Assembly: GCA_005879675.1 (NCBI GenBank)
Contig: VBJE01000270.1
Span: 1 to 10,151, forward strand
Reading direction: 5' to 3'
DNA: 10,151 nucleotides
Source: Chloroflexota bacterium
GTDB lineage: Bacteria; Chloroflexota; Dormibacteria; Dormibacterales; Dormibacteraceae
The position numbers and the translations under genes are program-made. Within the stretch, counting starts at the first letter, position 1, and the number at the start of each line of letters is the position of its first letter. Below the pieces are notes generated by a model. It was not told the DNA's origin. It ran no database searches and saw nothing but the letters and a program-made list of their open reading frames with translations. Positions 6,043 through 10,151 of the stretch are shown here, in pieces.

Positions 6043-6818
6043 CCATCCCCGTCGCGCTCACAATCGCCGGCTCTGACTCGGGCGGCGGCGCGGGGATCCA
6101 GGCCGACCTCAAGACCTTCGCCGCGCTAGGCGTGCATGGGACGTCCGCGGTCACGGCCGTCACCGCCCAGAACACCACCGGTGTGACCGGCATCCTCGAG
6201 CTGCCGCCATCGCTCATCCGCCAGCAGATCGACGCTGTCGCCGGCGACATCGGCATCCAGGCGGCGAAGACCGGGATGCTCTCCAGCGCCGAGATCATCG
6301 CCGCGCAACACGGCATCGAGCACCTCGTCGTCGACCCGGTGATGGTGGCCAAGGGTGGAGCCAGGCTGCTGCGCGACGACGCGGTCGAGGCGCTGCGACG
6401 GCGATTGGTGCCGCTCGCGTCGGTGCTCACGCCCAACCTGCCCGAGGCGGGCGTGCTTCTCGGTCACACCGTCGCCACCCTCGACGAGCGCCGCCAGGCC
6501 GCCCGCGACCTGGTCGCGATGGGGGCGCACGCAGCTGTCGTCAAGGGCGGCCACGCCGGCGGAGACGCGACCGATGTCTTCTTCGACGGGACGCGCCTGG
6601 TGGAGCTCGAGGGCGCGCGTATCGCGACCCCGAACACGCACGGCAGCGGCTGCGTGTTCTCGGCCGCCATCACCGCCCTTCTCGCCCGCGGCGCGGATCC
6701 GCTGGATGCGGTGCGCGAGGCCAAGGAATTCGTCACGAGCGCCATCGCCAACGCGCTCGAGATCGGGCACGGCCACGGCCCGGTGAACCCGATGTTCGGT
6801 CTCAGGACCGGCGGTTAA
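6039..6818 (+). CDS. thiD: Hydroxymethylpyrimidine/phosphomethylpyrimidine kinase
   Basis: This 259-residue protein starts at GTG 6039, whose GTGA overlaps the permease stop. ThiD phosphorylates HMP to HMP-P and then to HMP-PP, the pyrimidine half of thiamin, in the cytoplasm. The ribokinase-like signatures are intact: AGSDSGGGAGIQADLK (10-25), VTAQNTTGV with the substrate-binding Gln44, VDPVMVAKGG (98-107), LTPNLPEA (130-137), VVKGGH (167-172), and THGSGC (200-205), which forms the anion hole and carries the cysteine seen in the family. The length is normal and no ThiE or TenA domain is fused. The same frame is open far upstream to 4785 inside the permease gene, but that stretch is a shadow without family features. 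Translational coupling to the permease places it under the same TPP riboswitch. Confidence 0.95.
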   Translation: MTIPVALTIAGSDSGGGAGIQADLKTFAALGVHGTSAVTAVTAQNTTGVTGILELPPSLIRQQIDAVAGDIGIQAAKTGMLSSAEIIAAQHGIEHLVVDPVMVAKGGARLLRDDAVEALRRRLVPLASVLTPNLPEAGVLLGHTVATLDERRQAARDLVAMGAHAAVVKGGHAGGDATDVFFDGTRLVELEGARIATPNTHGSGCVFSAAITALLARGADPLDAVREAKEFVTSAIANALEIGHGHGPVNPMFGLRTGG

Positions 6819-6830
6819 GCTTTTCGTCCG

Positions 6831-7700
6831 ATGAGCAAGCGAAAGCGCGCCTCGAGGCCCGATCCCGACGAGTCCAGCGACGACACGTCCGCCAAGGACG
6901 ATATGGTCCACGTCACGCCCGACCTGCTGGCGGGCAGCCCGGACATCTTCGCCGGCAAGAAGGTGGAGGCGGACGAGGCGACTGCCGAGGAGCCCGAGCC
7001 GGAGTGGTCGCCGGAGCCGACCGAGGCCGGCACCTCCCTCACCCCCACCGAAGACACCAGCCCGGAGTCGCCGCCGGCGACTGAGGAAGCAAGGCCCTAC
7101 GCGGTCAACGCCGAGCCTGTCTCGGCTCCGCCCCCTTACGTGAGGTCGTCCACCGAGCCGGCGCGCCCGCGGCGCGGCGGTTCGAGCACCGCGATCGGAA
7201 TCGTGCTCGTGGTCATCGGCATCTTCGCCCTGGTCGTGGTGATGACAGGCGTCGACCTCAGCGAGAGCGGCTGGCCGCTCTTCATCATCATCCCCGGGCT
7301 CACATTGATGGTCGCCGGTTTCCTCAGCCTGGGCGCGGTGGCGACCATCCCCGGCGGCATCGTGACCATGCTGGGCGTGGTGCTCGCCTATGCGAACAGC
7401 ACCGGCGACTGGCCGGTGTGGGCGTACGGCTGGTCGCTCGTGGTCCCCTTCGGTCTTGGCCTCGGCATGTACCTGCAGGCGCTGCGCGACCGCGACCAGG
7501 GCGCCCTGCACAGCGGACGCACCCTGCTGTTCGTCGGGTTCATGATCTTCCTGATCGGCTTCGTTCTCTTCGAGTCGATCCTCGGCATCAGCGGCCGGGA
7601 CGCGTTCGGGCCGTTCGGCAAGGCGGCTCTGCCTCTCCTCCTGATCCTGGTCGGCGTGATCCTGCTCGTGCGCAGCGTGCAGAGGAGCCGCAGCTCCTAG
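6831..7700 (+). CDS. Membrane protein with acidic disordered N-terminus, function unknown
   Basis: This 289-residue protein starts at ATG 6831, 12 bases after thiD. Residues 1-115 start with a basic patch (MSKRKRASR) and are then rich in Glu, Pro, Ser and Thr without predicted fold. Residues 117-284 contain about six hydrophobic segments, the first STAIGIVLVVIGIFALVVV, and the last a PLLLILVGVILLVRSV helix similar in feel to the small LiaI/LiaF-like and DUF5668 membrane regions. I do not recognise a specific family and give no function. The spacing suggests co-transcription with thiD, but no thiamin-related motif is visible. No clear Shine-Dalgarno is present. The tail RSVQRSRSS is basic, consistent with a cytoplasmic C-terminus. 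The gene converges on the GNAT gene. Confidence 0.75.
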   Translation: MSKRKRASRPDPDESSDDTSAKDDMVHVTPDLLAGSPDIFAGKKVEADEATAEEPEPEWSPEPTEAGTSLTPTEDTSPESPPATEEARPYAVNAEPVSAPPPYVRSSTEPARPRRGGSSTAIGIVLVVIGIFALVVVMTGVDLSESGWPLFIIIPGLTLMVAGFLSLGAVATIPGGIVTMLGVVLAYANSTGDWPVWAYGWSLVVPFGLGLGMYLQALRDRDQGALHSGRTLLFVGFMIFLIGFVLFESILGISGRDAFGPFGKAALPLLLILVGVILLVRSVQRSRSS

Positions 7701-7702
7701 TT

Positions 7703-7738
7703 CTCTCTCCCCTTCGGGGAAAGGGTCATGGAGAGGGG
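7703..7738. terminator. Hairpin between convergent genes
   Basis: CCCC-TTC-GGGG (about 7709-7719) forms a tight stem, and CTCTCC further out (about 7705-7710) can alternatively pair with GGAGAG (7730-7735). The element lies between the plus-strand stop at 7698-7700 and the 3' end of the minus-strand GNAT gene, whose last codons it overlaps. No good U-tract exists on either strand, so termination activity is uncertain. It resembles the short CCCTCTCCCC-type hairpins dispersed between genes in many GC-rich bacteria. Confidence 0.4.
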
Positions 7739-8787
7739 CTTAACTCAGCAATCCGCGCGCCGAGCTGATCGCGCGACATCTGGTAGTCCACGCTCGTCCG
7801 GTAGGCCTTGAAGCCCATGGTCCGGTTGATCTTGAGCATGGGCGCGTTCGAGCCGGCGTTGCCCGTTGTGATCCACTCCGCGTCCGGGTAGAGCCCGCGG
7901 ATGTGCAGCACCATCGCCGCCTTGATCCACTTGCCCAACCCACGACCCCTCGCGTCCGGGCGCACCCCGGTGAACTGCTGCTCGATCAGCGTGCGCCGGT
8001 AGGCCGCCCACGACACATCGGTCATGGCCGAGATCGTGCCATCCGGCTCCCACGCGATCGCGTCGTGCATGACGACGCCGGTGGCAGCGGCCTGCTCGTA
8101 GTAATCGCGGATCCGCTCCGGGGTGACGACGATCTTGCCGATGTCGAGGTCCTCGAACGGGATGGTGTTGAGCAGCGCGGTGCGCTGCTCGGCGAACACG
8201 GGCAACAACTCCTCGGGCAGGGGGCCGTCGTGGATGTCGAGGCGAGTCTGAGGTGAGCGCTTCGCCCCCTCCTCGACCCAGCGCTCCATCATCGGCCAGT
8301 CGACCTCAGACAGCCTGAGCCGGCTCTCGACCTCGGAGAGCTTCGCCGTCGAGCCCAGCCATTTGAGGAAGGCGTGGCCCGTTTCGCTGTGGGCGCTCAG
8401 GCCGAGGACGGTCGAGCCTTGCCGGTCCATGAGCTGCGCGATCACCGGCAACAATCGAGTTGCGAGCCCGCGGCGGCGGTTCTCCGGCCTCACGTAGATA
8501 TCGCCCCACAGCAGGTGCTTGTTGGTCTCGTACTCGGGATTGGCGGGGCTCGCGTTCTCGCCCGAGAACCAGCCCAGCATGACCCCCTCGCGCACGACCT
8601 CGGAGTAGTAATGGTTGTCGAACGGATTCGGCCTTTTCATCCGCGCCTCGGCGACGTCGTCAGGTTCGACGGGGTCGTCGGGATGCAATTCCGCGTGGCG
8701 CATCCGGCGCAGGACATGAAAGCGCGACCAGAAATCGCGGTCCGCGCGCTCGGGATCGACGGCAACGGGCACCAATTCGCCAACCAT
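7726..8787 (-). CDS. Tandem-domain GNAT N-acetyltransferase
   Basis: This 353-residue protein starts at ATG 8787 and has two GNAT domains. The first has the acetyl-CoA loop VRPENRRRGLATRLL (99-113). The second has VRPDARGRGLGKWI (275-288) and the classic NAPMLKINRTMGF (314-326) of motif B. This two-domain layout resembles mycothiol-synthase-like (MshD) proteins, but the substrate cannot be assigned. The C-terminal domain looks better conserved and is probably the catalytic one. In front of the ATG there is GGGAG at only 3 bases, and an AT-rich core GATTAT (8803-8798 on this strand) about 10 bases upstream, so the mRNA may be nearly leaderless. The last four residues (SPSP) are read from the intergenic hairpin sequence. 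It is divergent from the LLM oxidoreductase with a gap of 24 bases. Confidence 0.88.
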   Translation of the reverse strand: MVGELVPVAVDPERADRDFWSRFHVLRRMRHAELHPDDPVEPDDVAEARMKRPNPFDNHYYSEVVREGVMLGWFSGENASPANPEYETNKHLLWGDIYVRPENRRRGLATRLLPVIAQLMDRQGSTVLGLSAHSETGHAFLKWLGSTAKLSEVESRLRLSEVDWPMMERWVEEGAKRSPQTRLDIHDGPLPEELLPVFAEQRTALLNTIPFEDLDIGKIVVTPERIRDYYEQAAATGVVMHDAIAWEPDGTISAMTDVSWAAYRRTLIEQQFTGVRPDARGRGLGKWIKAAMVLHIRGLYPDAEWITTGNAGSNAPMLKINRTMGFKAYRTSVDYQMSRDQLGARIAELSPSP

Positions 8788-8811
8788 GGACTCCCGATAA
8801 TCTCACAGGCA
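8788..8811. promoter_or_regulatory. 24-base divergent promoter region
   Basis: Only 24 bases separate the two start codons. Its centre GATAATC reads GATAAT on the plus strand (8796-8801) and GATTAT on the minus strand (8803-8798). Both are good -10 candidates placed about 10 bases from their respective ATGs. Transcription from either would give leaders of a few bases. The -35 regions would lie in the opposite gene; none is convincing. Confidence 0.45.
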
Positions 8812-9582
8812 ATGTCCGCGACTCGGCCGTTCAAAGTCGGCGTCACGATCCACCCACAGCAATGCACGATCCAGCAGCTCCGCGACGCGTGGCGCCGTGC
8901 CGACGAGCTCGGGGTCGACAGCATCTGGTTCTGGGATCACTTCTTTCCGCTCTACGGCAACGCCAACGGCAATCATTTCGAGTGCTGGTCGCTGCTCGCC
9001 GCCGCGGCCCTCGACACGAGGGCGCCCCAGATCGGGCCGATGGTGACGTGCATCGGTTACCGCAACCCCGACCTGCTGGCGACCATCGCCGCGACCGTGG
9101 ACCAGCTTTCCGGAGGCCGTCTCGTGTTCGGCATCGGCGCCGGCTGGTTCGAGCGCGACTACGACGAGTACGGCTACGAGTTCGGCGAGGCGCGCGACCG
9201 CGTGCGCACGCTCCGCGAGGCGCTGCCGCGGATCAAGCAAAGGATCGAAAGGCTCCGACCCGGACCCGCCGGGCCCATGCCCATCCTCATCGCCGGAGGC
9301 GGCGAGAAGGTGATGCTGCGGCTGGTGGCCGAGCACGCGCAGATGTGGAACACGATCGGCACCGTCGACCAGTTCGCGCGCAAGTCGGCCATCCTCGACG
9401 AGTGGTGCGGGCGGATCGGACGCGACCCCAAGGAGATCGAGCGGACGGCCAATGTCGGCAACCTGAGCGCCGGCGAGATCGAGGGGTGGCTCCAGGCCGG
9501 GCTGCAGCACTTCGTGCTCCGCCTGGCCCATCCCTTCAGCACCAAAGACCTGGAGCGGGTGGTCAAGCTCAGGGACTCCTGA
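8812..9582 (+). CDS. LLM-class F420-dependent oxidoreductase
   Basis: This 256-residue protein starts at ATG 8812; the frame is open further upstream through the GNAT gene but that part is a shadow. It is a luciferase-like (bacterial luciferase superfamily) TIM-barrel oxidoreductase of the F420-using group. It shows KVGVTIHPQ at the first strand (8-16), WFWDHFFPL (39-47), GYRNPDLLATIAATVDQLSGGR (82-103), and the family-typical GIGAGWFERDY (107-117). PILIAGGGEKVMLRLVAEHA follows near residues 160-180. Members reduce or oxidise small organic substrates with coenzyme F420; the substrate here is unknown. It is shorter than many LLM proteins but suits the compact TIGR03560-like subgroup. No strong Shine-Dalgarno is present. 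F420 dependence is inferred from family membership. Confidence 0.9.
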   Translation: MSATRPFKVGVTIHPQQCTIQQLRDAWRRADELGVDSIWFWDHFFPLYGNANGNHFECWSLLAAAALDTRAPQIGPMVTCIGYRNPDLLATIAATVDQLSGGRLVFGIGAGWFERDYDEYGYEFGEARDRVRTLREALPRIKQRIERLRPGPAGPMPILIAGGGEKVMLRLVAEHAQMWNTIGTVDQFARKSAILDEWCGRIGRDPKEIERTANVGNLSAGEIEGWLQAGLQHFVLRLAHPFSTKDLERVVKLRDS

Positions 9583-9712
9583 GAATTTCCCGGGTGGCCG
9601 TCAGCCGACCCCTCAATTGCGACAACGGCTTAGGGGGTTATTTGTGGCCGGCCCACTAACAATAAGTAGGGCCCGGGCATAGCATTTTGTTCACCACACC
9701 CTCTTCGCGGCG

Positions 9713-9750
9713 CGAGGCTCCTACCGCTTGGCAGGAGCCTCGTCTTGTTT
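9713..9750 (+). terminator. Intrinsic terminator
   Basis: A perfect 10-bp stem, CGAGGCTCCT (9713-9722) with AGGAGCCTCG (9733-9742), is followed by TCTTGTTT on the plus strand. It lies 130 bases after the LLM stop. It ends either that transcript or a separate small RNA. Confidence 0.82.
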
Positions 9751-9753
9751 GAT

Positions 9754-9784
9754 GCCAGGGGAGGACGGAGTGTCCTCCCCTGGC
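9754..9784. repeat. 13-bp perfect inverted repeat
   Basis: GCCAGGGGAGGAC (9754-9766) pairs perfectly with GTCCTCCCCTGGC (9772-9784) around a 5-base loop. No U-tract follows on either strand, so it is not a standard intrinsic terminator. It begins 3 bases after the neighbouring terminator. It could block RNA polymerase or exonuclease from either side, or be a dispersed hairpin element. Confidence 0.75.
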
Positions 9785-9838
9785 CGACCCCTCCTCCCCC
9801 ATATGACACTTGGGCGACGAAGAAGTACGCCCGGGGGC

Positions 9839-9857
9839 GGCCGGAATGAATCCGGCC
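9839..9857 (-). terminator. Possible pntB 3' hairpin
   Basis: A perfect 7-bp stem, GGCCGGA (9839-9845) with TCCGGCC (9851-9857), has loop ATGAA and lies 22 bases after the pntB stop. GCCCCC rather than a U-tract follows on the minus strand. It is at most a U-less terminator or an mRNA-end stabiliser. Confidence 0.4.
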
Positions 9858-9879
9858 TGCAGCTCTGTGCTCTCCGAGG

Positions 9880-10151
9880 TCAGGCTGCCTTGACGGCCGC
9901 GACCAACTTGGTCAGGGAGTCCTTGGCGTCGCCGAAGAACATCACAGTGTTCGGCCCGAACATCAGCTCGTTGTCGATGCCCGCAAAGCCCGGCCGCATC
10001 GACCGCTTCATGAAGATGATGTTCTTCGCCTGGTCCGCGTTCAAGATCGGCATGCCGTAGATCGGGCTCCCAGGCGTGCTGCGAGCGGCGGGGTTGACGA
10101 CGTCATTGGCGCCGACGATGAGCGCCACGTCGGCGTTCTTGAAGTCGTCGT
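9880..10151 (-). CDS. pntB: NAD(P) transhydrogenase subunit beta, C-terminal part
   Basis: The frame is open from the right window edge to TGA at 9880-9882, giving 90 complete codons; the start lies outside. This is the NADP(H)-binding domain III end of PntB. The segment DFKNADVALIVGANDVVNPA is followed by PGSPIYGMPILNADQAK, KRSMRPGFAGIDN and MFFGDAK, all very characteristic of this protein. PntB with PntA forms the proton-translocating membrane enzyme that makes NADPH from NADH. The GTG at 10128 is only an internal codon. The C-terminus is normal and intact. Confidence 0.96.
   Translation of the reverse strand, partial: DDFKNADVALIVGANDVVNPAARSTPGSPIYGMPILNADQAKNIIFMKRSMRPGFAGIDNELMFGPNTVMFFGDAKDSLTKLVAAVKAA

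Larger units (their letters stand above)
9583..9879. other. Intergenic region with three hairpins
   Basis: This stretch of 297 bases lies between the stops of the LLM gene and pntB and has no supported gene. The first part (about 9610-9690) is comparatively AT-rich (TTATTTG, ACAATAAGT, GCATTTTGTT). It is followed by a terminator hairpin at 9713-9750, a 13-bp perfect hairpin at 9754-9784, and a 7-bp hairpin at 9839-9857. A short RNA ending at the first hairpin is possible; a weak TTGCGA...TATTTG promoter candidate lies near 9617-9644. Confidence 0.6.

Noticed and set aside
4785..6818. A 677-codon open frame that includes thiD and an upstream Arg/Gly-rich extension
   Set aside because: The part before 6039 lies in another frame inside the permease gene and has the low-complexity look of a GC-rich shadow; only the thiD part has family motifs.
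8374..8811. N-terminal extension of the LLM oxidoreductase by 146 codons
   Set aside because: It is antisense to the GNAT gene and unlike the family; ATG 8812 gives the family N-terminus directly.
1..10151. Mobile elements, CRISPR arrays, tRNA or rRNA genes
   Set aside because: I looked for transposase motifs, regularly spaced repeats and tRNA-like T-loop/CCA ends and saw none.

Overview
The window is GC-rich, densely packed bacterial chromosome. It carries many GTG/TTG starts, short or absent leaders, 4-base ATGA/GTGA gene overlaps, an F420-type LLM oxidoreductase, an AlkA-type glycosylase of actinobacterial flavour and a two-domain GNAT protein. Together these suggest a soil-type Terrabacteria lineage (Actinomycetota, Chloroflexota or Dormibacterota). 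This placement is inferred from gene content and composition; no rRNA or other phylogenetic marker is present. I see no mobile element, phage gene, tRNA, rRNA or CRISPR.

Left part (1-2224, all minus strand): a divergently started lipase-like alpha/beta hydrolase overlaps an EamA/DMT transporter by ATGA. The transporter frame runs without a stop into a complete cold-shock protein, which has its own strong Shine-Dalgarno sequence and a hairpin leader. A clean intrinsic terminator follows, and 12 bases beyond its stem is the ATG of a DNA-3-methyladenine glycosylase cut by the window edge.

Middle (2225-4497, plus strand): a 34-base divergent promoter region holds a perfect 8-bp-arm palindrome. 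It is followed by a TetR regulator, a canonical alpha/beta hydrolase, and a second lipase-like hydrolase clearly paralogous to the one at 1487-2224 but in opposite orientation.

Thiamin module (4509-6818, plus): a TPP riboswitch whose extended P1 helix covers the ATG of an NCS1-family permease (probable HMP/thiamin-precursor transporter, CytX-like), then thiD overlapping it by GTGA. Uptake of the pyrimidine precursor and its two-step phosphorylation are therefore likely under TPP feedback.

Right part (6831-10151): an acidic-tailed membrane protein of unknown function converges on a two-domain GNAT acetyltransferase. The GNAT gene is divergent from an LLM-class F420-dependent oxidoreductase across only 24 bases. 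The last ~300 non-coding bases before the end of pntB (NAD(P) transhydrogenase beta, minus, partial) contain three perfect hairpins, one of which is a good terminator.

The most notable points are the in-frame EamA-cold-shock ORF with a possible thermosensor-like hairpin, the riboswitch that directly masks a start codon (with a second candidate start downstream), and the inverted pair of paralogous hydrolases around a TetR gene. None of these is proof of a new system.
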